A stretch of 64,000 bases of DNA from Legionella bononiensis (GCF_016786215.1 NZ_JADOBG010000008.1:1-64000), one strand, 5' to 3'; counted from the first letter of the stretch, positions 9,174-18,119 are shown. Notes: a model not told the origin generated them from the letters alone. Program-made: numbers and translations.

Positions 9174-10133
9174 ATGATGTTGGATTTTAAAAACGAAGTA
9201 ATTGCAGCCGAACAACGTATTCGCGCCTCGATTCGTGAGACGCCACTGGATTATTCAGTACCCATAAGCAAACTCACTCAAACAAAATGTTATCTAAAAT
9301 GCGAGAACTTACAACATACCGGCTCGTTCAAAGTGAGAGGCGCATTAAATACTTTGTTGTCCCTAACTCAGGAGCAGAAACAGCAAGGTGTTGTAACCGC
9401 ATCATCAGGAAATCATGGCGCAGCAGTCGCCTTTGGTATTAAACAATTGAACATTCCTGGAGTTATTTTTGTTCCTGAACATGTTTCACCGACAAAGGCA
9501 GACAATATTCGTCATTACGATGCACAACTCAACTTTTATGGAACTGATTGTGTACAGGCCGAAGCGCATGCACTGGAATATGCCAAACAGCATCATAAAA
9601 TTTATATTTCACCCTACAATAATGCTCAAGTCATTGCAGGCCAAGGCACGGTAGGGCTTGAACTGATAAAGCAACTCAATCAAATCGATGTGATTCTGGT
9701 GCCTGTTGGCGGAGGTGGTTTAATTTCAGGAATTGCTGGATTTATTAAAGCAGTTTCACCCCATACTAAAGTCATGGGCTGCCTGCCGGAACACTCTCCA
9801 GTTATGGCTGATTCCATAAAGGCTGGAACTATTATCGAAATGGATACCCTGCCCTCATTGTCCGACGCAACCGCAGGTGGCATAGAACCTGGCTCCATTA
9901 CTTTTAACTTATGCCAGCAGTATGTTGATGACTGGATTCTCGTTTCTGAGCAGGAAATACAAAACGCCATTATTACCTTAATTCAGACACAGCATATGCT
10001 GGTTGAAGGAGCTTCGGGGGTCGCTCTGGCTGCCTTGATAAAAAATGCAGAACATTATTCGGGACAGAATGTTGTTGTTGTATTAAGCGGCGCCAATATC
10101 AGTCTTGATACCTTAAAATCCGTGTTGAGTTAA
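9174..10133 (+). CDS. PLP-dependent threonine/serine dehydratase family protein (EutB-like)
   Basis: 319 residues, fold type II PLP enzyme. The PLP lysine lies in TGSFKVRGA (K53), the phosphate and substrate loop is SSGNHG (77-82), and the glycine loop binding PLP phosphate is VGGGGLISG (178-186). There is no C-terminal ACT regulatory domain, so it is the short catabolic or racemase-like form. It begins after an AAGAAGGA ribosome site and is followed 5 bp later by an EutC-like ornithine-cyclodeaminase family gene. That pairing is the one seen for EutB/EutC in ectoine utilisation clusters, although no ectoine hydrolase or deacetylase is nearby. Plain threonine dehydratase or serine racemase are alternatives. 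Confidence 0.85.
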   Translation: MMLDFKNEVIAAEQRIRASIRETPLDYSVPISKLTQTKCYLKCENLQHTGSFKVRGALNTLLSLTQEQKQQGVVTASSGNHGAAVAFGIKQLNIPGVIFVPEHVSPTKADNIRHYDAQLNFYGTDCVQAEAHALEYAKQHHKIYISPYNNAQVIAGQGTVGLELIKQLNQIDVILVPVGGGGLISGIAGFIKAVSPHTKVMGCLPEHSPVMADSIKAGTIIEMDTLPSLSDATAGGIEPGSITFNLCQQYVDDWILVSEQEIQNAIITLIQTQHMLVEGASGVALAALIKNAEHYSGQNVVVVLSGANISLDTLKSVLS

Positions 10134-10138
10134 ACCAG

Positions 10139-11098
10139 ATGAACATCATTAACCTGAATCAAATTAAAGAGATTATCCATAAAATCGCAATTATTCCTGC
10201 AATTGAAGAGGGATTTATTGCTTACTCACAAGGGAAGGCAATTATTCCACCAGTAGGTGAAATGCAATTCAGTAATCCACCTGGTGATGTCCATATCAAA
10301 TATGGGTATCTTAAAAATGATGCGTATTATGTGATAAAAATTGCTTCGGGATTTTATGACAATGCGCAATTTAATCTTCCATCCAGTAATGGTCTGATGT
10401 TGTTATTCAGTCAAAAAACAGGTGAACTCCTGACTATTCTACTTGATGAAGGTTATTTGACCGATCTGCGTACTGCAGCAGCTGGAGCCATAGCAGCAAA
10501 ATATCTGGCACCTAACACAGTAAAGTCCATAGGCATTATTGGTACAGGAACGCAGGCAAAGTTACAGTTATACTATTTACAACAAGTCATTCAATGCAGA
10601 GATGTAGTCGTTTTTGGCAGAAATAAAGAAAAACTGTCTGATTTTCAAAAAGAGTTGCAAGTTTATGGATTTCATATCGAAACAACCCAAGCATTAGAGT
10701 ATCTTACTTCTCGATGTAATCTGATTGTGACAACTACCCCATCAAAACTGCCAGTACTCTTTGCGGAATCCATTATGAAAGGAACTCACATTACAGCAGT
10801 TGGAGCAGATACTCCTGATAAACAAGAGCTGGATTCTTCTATTTTTTGTAAGGCAGATGTTATTGTTGTCGATAGTATTGCTCAATGTTTAGAACGAGGA
10901 GATACTTCCCATGCGTTGCGTCAGCACAAGATTAATCCCGATCAACTCATTGAGTTAGGAACTATAATTTCCAACGAGCATTCAGGACGCACCAATGAGG
11001 ATCAAATAACTGTTGCTGATTTAACCGGTCTTGCCGTTCAGGATCTGCAAATAGCAAAAGCAGTCGCACATTATTTTAACAACATCAACACAAAGTGA
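10139..11098 (+). CDS. Ornithine cyclodeaminase/mu-crystallin family protein (EutC-like)
   Basis: 319 residues. The Rossmann loop GIIGTGTQAKLQ (132-143) binds NAD(P). The segment GFYDNAQFNLPSSNGLML (71-88) and GYLTDLRTAAAGAIAAKYL (105-123) are characteristic of the EutC branch of the family. Family members reduce imines or deaminate cyclic amino acids; the exact substrate is not readable. It is the middle gene of a three-gene operon: 5 bp after the dehydratase and overlapping the next start by 4 bp (GTGA). The natural reading is that the dehydratase makes an enamine/imine from a hydroxyamino acid and this enzyme processes it (inference). Confidence 0.88.
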   Translation: MNIINLNQIKEIIHKIAIIPAIEEGFIAYSQGKAIIPPVGEMQFSNPPGDVHIKYGYLKNDAYYVIKIASGFYDNAQFNLPSSNGLMLLFSQKTGELLTILLDEGYLTDLRTAAAGAIAAKYLAPNTVKSIGIIGTGTQAKLQLYYLQQVIQCRDVVVFGRNKEKLSDFQKELQVYGFHIETTQALEYLTSRCNLIVTTTPSKLPVLFAESIMKGTHITAVGADTPDKQELDSSIFCKADVIVVDSIAQCLERGDTSHALRQHKINPDQLIELGTIISNEHSGRTNEDQITVADLTGLAVQDLQIAKAVAHYFNNINTK

Positions 11099-11640
11099 GT
11101 TCCTTGATGATTCGTATTGCCCTTATGAGTGATATTAACTATTTAAACCAGTTTATTGAGCAATCTGCTCGCGCCCTAAGTCAAGAAGATTATTCACCTG
11201 AAGAAATAGAGGGCGCAATTAATTATGTATTTGGTGTGGATTCTGAATTGATCGAAGATCAAACTTATTATGTGGTAGAAAAAAATGAGACCATCGTAGC
11301 CTGTGGTGGATGGAGTAAACGGAGAATGTTGTTTGGCGGAAACCAGTTTAATGGAAGAGAGTCAGGTTATCTGGATCCGGAAATAGAGGCGGCCAAAATA
11401 AGGGCGTTCTTTGTTCATCCTGAATACGCCAGACAAGGATTAGGAACATTGCTTTTGAATCACTGCGAACACCAGGCCAAAGTGAATGGATTTTCCCAAA
11501 TTGAAATGATGGCCACTCTGCCGGGTGTAAAGTTATACCAGGCTCGTGGGTATGAATCCCTTGATAAAGTAGTACATCAGCTACCGAATGGAGTACCACT
11601 TGGATTTGTGCGAATGTCCAAAAATCTTACGGGATATTGA
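11095..11640 (+). CDS. GNAT family N-acetyltransferase
   Basis: 181 residues. The acetyl-CoA binding motif A is VHPEYARQGLGTLLLNHCE (R-Q-G-L-G-T), with the following motif B GYESLDKVVHQL. The GTG start at 11095 overlaps the previous stop codon (GTGA), indicating translational coupling; an internal ATG at 11107 is an alternative. As the last gene of the dehydratase/EutC-like operon it may acetylate the amine product or an intermediate (inference). Expression probably ends at the stem-loop at 11681-11735. Confidence 0.85.
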   Translation: MSSLMIRIALMSDINYLNQFIEQSARALSQEDYSPEEIEGAINYVFGVDSELIEDQTYYVVEKNETIVACGGWSKRRMLFGGNQFNGRESGYLDPEIEAAKIRAFFVHPEYARQGLGTLLLNHCEHQAKVNGFSQIEMMATLPGVKLYQARGYESLDKVVHQLPNGVPLGFVRMSKNLTGY

Positions 11641-11680
11641 GCAGAGATCCATTGGCACTAATCCTTTATATACCCCCTCT

Positions 11681-11735
11681 ATAAAGAGAGTTAATGAATA
11701 CCCGCCTGGAGTTACAAAACAACAACTCTCTTTAT
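11681..11735 (+). terminator. Stem-loop after the three-gene amino-acid operon
   Basis: Perfect 12-bp arms ATAAAGAGAGTT (11681-11692) and AACTCTCTTTAT (11724-11735) enclose a 31-nt loop; the second arm runs into TTATTTAATTT. The long loop makes it a weaker candidate than the other terminators in the window. Confidence 0.55.
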
Positions 11736-11885
11736 TTATTTAATTTCATAGGTATACTATGCGTAAAGTTTGGGCTAATTGCCTATTAACAGTGATTTTC
11801 AATCAGATTGGTTAAAATAATCTTTTTTTAATATGAAGCAAAGTGTACCCAGTACTGATTTGCTGTAACGTTATGATAATAAGCC

Positions 11886-12896
11886 ATGTATTTAAAACTA
11901 AACGAAACATATTTCAGACGCAATCGCAGTCGAGAAAAAGAATTTGGAGATATATTCAACAAAACCTCCCGGGGCTTAAACAGTCTGATGCCCATGCTGA
12001 TCACCATGTTTTTTACTCCCGCTTTAATTACTACTACCCTTTTCTCAAAAGAAATCATTCTTATCCTGGCCAATCTGTCCCTTAGTTTGGGCTATTTGAC
12101 TAACTTTGCCTATAGAATTTATAAAAATCAGGTGAGTAAATCCGAATTGTTTGTAAGCTTAATCTCTCTTACAGCATTCCTGACTCTGGCTTATTTTCTA
12201 TGTCCCCCTATTGCGACTATATCCTTTATCTCTGCCCTGACGTCTATTAATCTGATGGCTGTAGCGGTGAATCTGTTTTTCTTAATTAAACACGTTATTG
12301 TACCACCCTGTAAAAAATTCATCGAAAATGTAGCGCAGTTGTTAGGTTTTGATATCGCTGGACGTTATTACTCCAAACCACCCTTAACGCTTGAAAATGA
12401 CCGTTTTATTATCGATCATTTGCTTAAAACCACCTACAAACATGACAGTTATTCACCTGAATTCAATCCCATAGAAATTGATAGTTTTAATAACATGCTC
12501 ACCAAATTAAGCCAATACATCGATAAATACGATGAATCTCTTCTTGGCTATATTAATAACCAGAACGTCATTGCTGATTTAGAAGATCAGATTGCCAAAT
12601 TGACCACCCAAGGCAACCCTGATCCAGGTTATACCTTCATTCGTAAAAAAATAGGTTTTAAAACTACAAAAATTCACCTTTTGGAAGAGGCCAGGGATAA
12701 AATATTAGCAGAAATAAAATCGCCCCAGGACAACAAGATAATGTACCGATTTTTTAAAGGGATTGTGAGTTCTGAGTTTGTTGAGAATCCACAACCGTAC
12801 TTAAAAGAAGGCGTGGAATGTCTGCAAAATGAAATTAATAGACAACAGGAAAAAATAAACTCGTTAAAAACCTGTCTACCCAATCCAGGATTCTAA
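11886..12896 (+). CDS. Unknown protein with N-terminal membrane region
   Basis: 336 residues; not recognised. Residues about 35-70 and 88-145 form four probable membrane segments (for example SLISLTAFLTLAYFL and INLMAVAVNLFFLIKHV). The second half is soluble and helical with charged stretches (KLSQYIDKYDES, ECLQNEINRQQEKINSL) that could form a coiled coil at the C-terminus. The start has no clear ribosome site. Two membrane hairpins plus a cytosolic helical tail is a layout seen in Legionella effectors that insert into host membranes, but there is no direct support for translocation here. Confidence 0.6.
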   Translation: MYLKLNETYFRRNRSREKEFGDIFNKTSRGLNSLMPMLITMFFTPALITTTLFSKEIILILANLSLSLGYLTNFAYRIYKNQVSKSELFVSLISLTAFLTLAYFLCPPIATISFISALTSINLMAVAVNLFFLIKHVIVPPCKKFIENVAQLLGFDIAGRYYSKPPLTLENDRFIIDHLLKTTYKHDSYSPEFNPIEIDSFNNMLTKLSQYIDKYDESLLGYINNQNVIADLEDQIAKLTTQGNPDPGYTFIRKKIGFKTTKIHLLEEARDKILAEIKSPQDNKIMYRFFKGIVSSEFVENPQPYLKEGVECLQNEINRQQEKINSLKTCLPNPGF

Positions 12897-13049
12897 AGCG
12901 ATGCATCAACATTTTGAAACATCACAAGATTTTGTTCATTCATGCTGTTTCATTTAACACCACTATTGTTAATTATTACAAATCTGTTTAGTATCAAAAT
13001 AGAAGGATGGAACAAATCAATGAAATAGTAAACTAAAGGGAGAAATGGA

Positions 13050-13673
13050 ATGGCTCACTTATATTTTTTTGAAAAGACTCAATCTTCACTTTCGAATTTT
13101 AATTCCAAATTACAAACCGCAATTAATCTCATCAGACAAAACAATTCACTGGTAGCCCTAAAAGTAATGGAGGTCATCGATTCTGATCAGGTTTCAATAC
13201 GTTCATTTTTTGATCTGTCCAAAGATCACTGGCGTAGAATGAAACATGATATGAAAAAGGAAGATAACATTATCCTTCCCAATACCTATCCACCTTCTGA
13301 ACAAGCAGTAAAAATGATTGAATCAGAATTGAATGGAATTATTTATGAGGATCGATATATTTATATCAGCAGAAAAAGAACTCCTGAACAAATGGCCAGT
13401 ACTCTGGTACATGAAATCTGCCATTTTCTGAATTCAGGGTTGATGGATCAAGAAAGACTGTCCCTCAATTCAAACCTGGTCAGTCATAATGAAGAGGTCA
13501 GGTCATTTGCTGCCGAGAAAATGTTTGAACGTAATGGTCACTGTTTAAGACGTAGCGATATAAAAGAGTTGCATGAGATGGTCACCGATTTATATCCTGA
13601 ATTCAATGATACAGGCGATGATGAACCAGAATTAGGTTATATCTTTGCCAGTTATGACAGTCCAATCAATTAA
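13050..13673 (+). CDS. Putative zinc metallopeptidase-like protein (HEICH motif)
   Basis: 207 residues with no signal peptide. ASTLVHEICHFLNSG contains HExxH (HEICH, residues 121-125) in a helix preceded by hydrophobics, the usual zincin context. A downstream NEEVRSFAAEKMF (147-159) supplies a glutamate at a plausible distance to be the third zinc ligand. The start has AGGGAG 8 bp before an ATG. The rest matches no family I recognise. It sits between an unknown membrane protein and a patatin; with an intracellular zincin fold and no housekeeping neighbours, a role inside host cells is possible (inference). The gene ends at a strong palindromic terminator. Confidence 0.7.
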   Translation: MAHLYFFEKTQSSLSNFNSKLQTAINLIRQNNSLVALKVMEVIDSDQVSIRSFFDLSKDHWRRMKHDMKKEDNIILPNTYPPSEQAVKMIESELNGIIYEDRYIYISRKRTPEQMASTLVHEICHFLNSGLMDQERLSLNSNLVSHNEEVRSFAAEKMFERNGHCLRRSDIKELHEMVTDLYPEFNDTGDDEPELGYIFASYDSPIN

Positions 13674-13685
13674 ACGCATCCCTCG

Positions 13686-13714
13686 AGTACTCTTTTAAAG
13701 GATAAAAGAGTACT
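13686..13714. terminator. Perfect stem-loop terminator
   Basis: AGTACTCTTTTA (13686-13697) and TAAAAGAGTACT (13703-13714) are perfectly complementary around a 5-nt AAGGA loop, 13 bp after the HEICH gene stop. The stem contains a T-run, consistent with intrinsic termination. Confidence 0.75.
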
Positions 13715-13833
13715 TAATCTAGCCCTGATCATTTTAAGCCTATAACCAGCCTATCAGAACAAGCCGTGCCTTAATTATAAACAACAAGGCAATTTATGAT
13801 ATAATGCGCTTAAAAATCGGATTTATTCTAATA

Positions 13834-13855
13834 TTAACCCTCCGTTAAGGTTGAT
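13834..13855 (+). promoter_or_regulatory. PmrA-box-like tandem site before the patatin gene
   Basis: TTAA-N7-TTAAGGTTGAT, ending 41 bp before the ATG, with a TATAAGATAAT -10-like sequence downstream. The same element with the same spacing precedes the putative CE-protease gene (29562-29583). The TTAA-N7-TTAA pattern equals the tandem cTTAATatT half-sites described for Legionella PmrA; binding is untested. Confidence 0.5.
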
Positions 13856-13896
13856 TTGTTAGAATATAAGATAATGCTAAAACTATAGAGTGAATT

Positions 13897-15702
13897 ATGC
13901 CTAAAAAACGCAAGTTAAAGAACCCATTATGCACCCTAAGCAAAACAGAACATGGTTTTGTCATTAATCCTCCTGCTCATAAAGGATTGGTTATTAGTGG
14001 CGGCGGAGCTAAGGGACTTGCCTATGCAGGCATGTTTCAAGCAATGCATGACAGAGGCCTTCTTAAACAACTGACTCATGTGAGTGGTGCTTCAGCAGGG
14101 GCTATGACTGCAAGCTTTCTCGCAATAGGCATGAGTCCTGAAGACATTTTAACAATTTCTACTCGATTAGACATAACCAAACTTTTAGACAATAAAGGGA
14201 TGCTGTCCCGGGCTGAAGGTACTCGCGTACGAAATATATTCGAACTTTTTTATATTTTCCAAATCAAGCAGCATTTAAATGGAATAACCAAACCGCAAAC
14301 ACTTGAAGAAATGTCTCAGTATGCCTTGCTGCAAACCAAAGTGAAGCTGTATGAACAAGCTTTAAGCACCAAAAACATAAAAATAGATACTATCGATGAC
14401 ATCATTCAACTAACAAATTCGTATAAAAGCCTCAGAGATCTGGATATGGCTTTCGCAGTATTGCCAAAATCTCTGGAAAACCAGCATGGTGATTCGATTG
14501 AATCACCAAGAATCACATTCAATGATTTGTCCCGTTTAAGAGCCATTTTACCTGAAGATCAAAAACATTTGATCAAACATTTATCCGTAGTAACAACAAA
14601 TCAATCCAGAAAAATCATTGAAACTTATAATGAAGAAAACGAACCGAACACATCAATAGCCGAAGTAGTGCAACAATCCGGGGCTCATCCGGTTCTATTT
14701 AAACCGGCTAAAAATGCAAAAGGAGAACATATTGCGGATGGTGGCATAATTAACAACATGCCGACCAGAGCGCTGGAGAATTCAGGATTAAAACCTGAAG
14801 AAATTTTATGTACTAAAGCCGAGTCAGGCAGTAGTTTTGCAGAACGGCTAAATAGAGTAAAACATCATGGATTAGAGGCTGTTTCTGATTTTAGTAGTTT
14901 TATGGATTCAATAATCAAAGAAATACTGGGTGGGCGTGTTTTTGAAGGGCGCGCAAAAGTACTGAATCGTGAAAAAATATTCTTTAACATGGGGAATATG
15001 CTTTATCTCAACACGGGTAAAATTACTACGATTACAACGTCACCCACGCAACAACAAAGGGATCAGGCTATTGAGACTGCATACCAACAAACCCTTGAGT
15101 TTATCGACAGTCAGACTAAAACCTTCGATAGCGCTTTAATTGCAATGCTCTATTTAGGTATTGAAAATCTGGATGAAACGATGATTAATAAAGATACCGA
15201 TAATGAGCTCTTTATGGCAGCGGTTTTGGCCAAAAAAATATTTTTATTACAAAATGAAGTGGTTAAAGACTTAACTGAACACTTCAATGAAAGTGCGATG
15301 GACTCTATTACACAGATCGAAGAGGTTTTAAAGAAAGAATCAGAGTTGACTGAAATGCAACAGGATCATGCCATGTCTCTTTGTCTGAAACAGATCAATT
15401 ATTTTAGCGAAGGCAAACTTGAGCACTATATAATTAACAAGGTAAAAGAAGAACAAGGCCCGAAAGTTAACTGGTTCATCCATTTATTAGAGCTGCTATG
15501 GAAACCTATAGAATGGATACTTTCGCTATGTCCCAGTACGAATGTTCAGGCGATTGAACGAGTAGCAGTTGAACCGCCAGTATCTACGCCACTCAGAGTA
15601 CTGAGTTTTCTTTCTTACAAAGAGCCCAGACAATCAGATGATGTGCGGGATGAGTTAATAGATAACGATGACGATTTAAATGTTATTGGACACCCTGATT
15701 AA
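13897..15702 (+). CDS. Patatin-like phospholipase (candidate effector, Vpd-type)
   Basis: 601 residues. The patatin fold is complete: oxyanion loop GGGAKG (35-40), nucleophile elbow GASAG with S66, and the catalytic Asp in ADGGIINNMP (D281). The domain spans about 28-300. The remaining 300 residues are mainly helical, with RVFEGRAKVLNREKIFF and a hydrophobic stretch near 520-535 (NWFIHLLELLWKPIEWIL) that could bind membranes. The C-terminus is acidic (ELIDNDDDLNVIG), as often in Dot/Icm substrates. The family hydrolyses phospholipid acyl esters; Legionella VpdA/B/C are translocated examples. Which, if any, is the orthologue cannot be settled here. A PmrA-box-like element lies just upstream and there is no signal peptide. 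Confidence 0.88.
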   Translation: MPKKRKLKNPLCTLSKTEHGFVINPPAHKGLVISGGGAKGLAYAGMFQAMHDRGLLKQLTHVSGASAGAMTASFLAIGMSPEDILTISTRLDITKLLDNKGMLSRAEGTRVRNIFELFYIFQIKQHLNGITKPQTLEEMSQYALLQTKVKLYEQALSTKNIKIDTIDDIIQLTNSYKSLRDLDMAFAVLPKSLENQHGDSIESPRITFNDLSRLRAILPEDQKHLIKHLSVVTTNQSRKIIETYNEENEPNTSIAEVVQQSGAHPVLFKPAKNAKGEHIADGGIINNMPTRALENSGLKPEEILCTKAESGSSFAERLNRVKHHGLEAVSDFSSFMDSIIKEILGGRVFEGRAKVLNREKIFFNMGNMLYLNTGKITTITTSPTQQQRDQAIETAYQQTLEFIDSQTKTFDSALIAMLYLGIENLDETMINKDTDNELFMAAVLAKKIFLLQNEVVKDLTEHFNESAMDSITQIEEVLKKESELTEMQQDHAMSLCLKQINYFSEGKLEHYIINKVKEEQGPKVNWFIHLLELLWKPIEWILSLCPSTNVQAIERVAVEPPVSTPLRVLSFLSYKEPRQSDDVRDELIDNDDDLNVIGHPD

Positions 15703-15738
15703 CTCATTGCTTCAATGAACCAATACACATGAGATAAG

Positions 15739-15766
15739 GCAATCAATGAATGTCCTCATTGATTGC
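15739..15766 (+). terminator. Stem-loop after the patatin gene
   Basis: GCAATCAATGA (15739-15749) pairs perfectly with TCATTGATTGC (15756-15766) around a 6-nt loop, 37 bp after the stop. There is no strong T-tract, so termination efficiency is uncertain. The rest of 15767-15967 is AT-rich promoter-like DNA. Confidence 0.55.
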
Positions 15767-15979
15767 TGAAGCATTAAAAACCACTTTAATTTTTAATATC
15801 AACTATTTGATTTATTAATAATTTATAGGTTATTTATTATTCGCAAAGAACATAAAAAAGTTATATTACCAATTTTTAATCCATAAAACGGTCTAAAAAA
15901 TATCAAATCTTTAAAATAGTTGCGAATAACATTGAGTAAATGTTATGTTGAATAAAAGGATTTAGAAGTGGAGTTGATT

Positions 15980-16246
15980 ATGGAATCAATGATTGATTTA
16001 GTTGGCTATGTTGCTTCTTCTTTAGTGTTCGCTACGTTTTATGTCAAAAGGATTTTGACTTTACGACTCATCGCAATCTGTAGCAATATTGCATTCATAT
16101 TGTATGCATTTGAATGCAATTTACACCCTATTTTCATCCTGCATTCATTATTATTACCGCTTAATATCTATCGAATTTCAGAATTAATCCGTACAGAATA
16201 TGGGTACTCTCTGTTTCGACGAATTGATATGAAAGCACTTAGATAA
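15980..16246 (+). CDS. Small three-TM inner membrane protein (YgjV/CBU_0592-like)
   Basis: 88 residues from the ATG at 15980 (GGAG 6 bp upstream); a GTG at 15968 would add four residues. Three hydrophobic segments are visible: DLVGYVASSLVFATFYV, LRLIAICSNIAFILYAFEC and HPIFILHSLLLPLNIY. The spacing and the LRLIAICSN...LLLPLN pattern resemble the three-TM unit found alone or ahead of cyclic-nucleotide domains in many proteobacteria. Function unknown. Confidence 0.7.
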   Translation: MESMIDLVGYVASSLVFATFYVKRILTLRLIAICSNIAFILYAFECNLHPIFILHSLLLPLNIYRISELIRTEYGYSLFRRIDMKALR

Positions 16247-16290
16247 TAACGCTTCTTTTCAATTAACTATTAAAGAATCAGGTATACAAA

Positions 16291-16716
16291 ATGATATATT
16301 GGAACCTTATTGTCAGTCTCAGCTTATTTGGTTTTTCAGCCCTATTACGAGCTGAAATGTATCAACCGCAATGTCCTGATGTGATAAAGACAAGTGAACA
16401 AATTACAGAAACTCCCAAAGGATGGGAAACCATCAGGGGAACGGAACATAATTACTGGAGCAGCATTTCATTTTATTCAGATCATCCAGATAAAATGGCC
16501 AGTTTAAAACCGGATTTTGCCAATCAAAAAAAGGCTAAATGGGAATTTTCACCTCAGGAACTGATTTATCTGGTTTGCCATTACAATCAGAGTGGCATTG
16601 AACTGACCCAACCTTTACCTAAAAAAACCATAAAATGTACTGTTACCTATAATCAAAATTTAATGGGAGACCGTGGTTTTCTTCCAGAGAAAATAGAGTG
16701 TACCAAGCAGAGCTAA
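16291..16716 (+). CDS. Small secreted protein of unknown function (STY0301-like)
   Basis: 141 residues with a signal peptide (hydrophobic 4-19, likely cut near residue 21). The mature part has cysteines at 28 (QCPDV), 98 (VCHYN), 110 (IKCTV) and 138 (IECTK) that could make two disulfides, with TPKGWETI and WSSISFYSDHP between. The layout, an early C-P-x-I-like motif, a central FYSDHP and late cysteines, recalls the STY0301 family, but I am not certain. It is 44 bp after the small membrane gene and may be co-transcribed with it. Confidence 0.6.
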   Translation: MIYWNLIVSLSLFGFSALLRAEMYQPQCPDVIKTSEQITETPKGWETIRGTEHNYWSSISFYSDHPDKMASLKPDFANQKKAKWEFSPQELIYLVCHYNQSGIELTQPLPKKTIKCTVTYNQNLMGDRGFLPEKIECTKQS

Positions 16717-16832
16717 TCCTTTATAACAGGGAGAATTAAAACCATTCCCTGGTTCAGAAACTGATTATGGATAATATTTTTGCCTTTTTAGCGTGTACGA
16801 TTTATAGTATCTGACATTTTATGACCAAGTCT

Positions 16833-16934
16833 AGTACAAGGTTTCACCGATTCTGTCCTGCGACGATCAGCAATCACTCAAAGATGAATGTCAGATGAGA
16901 TGAACGCGAGACAGAATCGGTGAAACGTTGCACT
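16833..16934. repeat. 25-bp imperfect inverted repeat flanking a 52-bp core
   Basis: Left arm AGTACAAGGTTTCACCGATT continuing CTGTC (16833-16857) pairs with GACAGAATCGGTGAAACGTT continuing GCACT (16910-16934), with two mismatches. The core contains CTGCGACGATCAGCAATCAC. It is placed between a gene end and the TPR gene start. It could be a small non-autonomous element, a structured 5' leader, or a terminator; no flanking target duplication is obvious. Confidence 0.65.
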
Positions 16935-16959
16935 AACCTCTCTTATAAAGGATTCGTCA

Positions 16960-18087
16960 ATGGATACCCAAACAGTACAAGACAAATTGAACCGACACTT
17001 GAACTTTTTAGCTCAGGATCAAGAAAATCTGGCATTATTAATTGAAATTAGTGATATGTATATCGAACTGGACGATCTGGATTCCGCCCATCACTATCTG
17101 GAAAAAGCCAATTTGATTGATCGTGAAGCCTGTTTAGGGCATCAGGGTTTACTCCATTTAAATCAGGGACAATTGTCACGGGCTAAAGAATGTTTTATAG
17201 AAGCCTTAACTCATATGGATACACCCGCTCTTCGCTACAACCTTGGCTTTACCCATTTTATTACCCACGACTTGGATAATGCATGGGACATATTATCACC
17301 TATTCTGGAAGGCGAACATTACCCTGAAGCCGAATTGTTAATGGCACGCATTCTTCACAGACAAGACTCACTGGAAGAATCCATCAGTCTTGTTGAGCAT
17401 GTTCTGGAACATAATCCTGAGGATGAAGAAGCCTTGGGCCTTCTGTCGCTCCTCTATTTTGATCTGAATGAAGAAGAACCTGCTTTACAAGCATGCACTC
17501 AAGCTCTGCAACTGAATCCTGACAACTATGATGCAAAGCTCGTGCATATTATGCTTCGTCTCATGAATCAGGAAACCAGTGTTGAAGAAATTGAACAATT
17601 ACTGCAGATTAGCCCGCAGGACAGTCGATTATGGTTCGCCTTGGGTAATACCTACATGGTTCAGGGTGATATGGAAGCAGCAGAGCACACATTAAAAAAA
17701 GCCATTGAAATTTATCCTGATTTCTATGATTGTCATATTGCTTTGGCATGGTGCCAACTTCTTAATGATCGAATCAATGAAGCTCATGAAACCTATCAGA
17801 ATGCTGCTGAGCTTGTCGAAGAACTGGCTGATGCCTGGGGCGGCCTTGCTTTGATTCATGCTCTTACTGAAGATTTCCCGCAGGCTGAACTGTTAATCAA
17901 AAAAGCCAATGAGTTAAACCCTACTTGCTTTTTAACAGAACTTGCTGAATCAATTTATTTTAATCATATAAATCCGCAAAAAGCCAAAGAGCACTTGCTT
18001 CACGCATTAAAAAACACCGAAATGCCAATCAGTGAAAAGCTGGCCGTACTTCTTGAATATACGCAAAACGCTCAACAAGTGCATTAA
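16960..18087 (+). CDS. Tetratricopeptide-repeat protein
   Basis: 375 residues composed almost entirely of TPR units of about 34 residues, for example IEISDMYIELDDLDSAHHYL, LNQGQLSRAKECFIEALTHM, FALGNTYMVQGDMEAAEHTL and KAIEIYPDFYDCHIALAWCQ. At least nine helix pairs can be counted from residue 20 to 360. No signal peptide or catalytic domain is present, so it is likely a cytosolic scaffold. AAGGA lies 9 bp before the ATG. It ends at a perfect bidirectional terminator shared with the converging MFS gene. Confidence 0.85.
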   Translation: MDTQTVQDKLNRHLNFLAQDQENLALLIEISDMYIELDDLDSAHHYLEKANLIDREACLGHQGLLHLNQGQLSRAKECFIEALTHMDTPALRYNLGFTHFITHDLDNAWDILSPILEGEHYPEAELLMARILHRQDSLEESISLVEHVLEHNPEDEEALGLLSLLYFDLNEEEPALQACTQALQLNPDNYDAKLVHIMLRLMNQETSVEEIEQLLQISPQDSRLWFALGNTYMVQGDMEAAEHTLKKAIEIYPDFYDCHIALAWCQLLNDRINEAHETYQNAAELVEELADAWGGLALIHALTEDFPQAELLIKKANELNPTCFLTELAESIYFNHINPQKAKEHLLHALKNTEMPISEKLAVLLEYTQNAQQVH

Positions 18088-18119
18088 TTTGAACTGATTG
18101 AGTTGAACATGATTATCGC

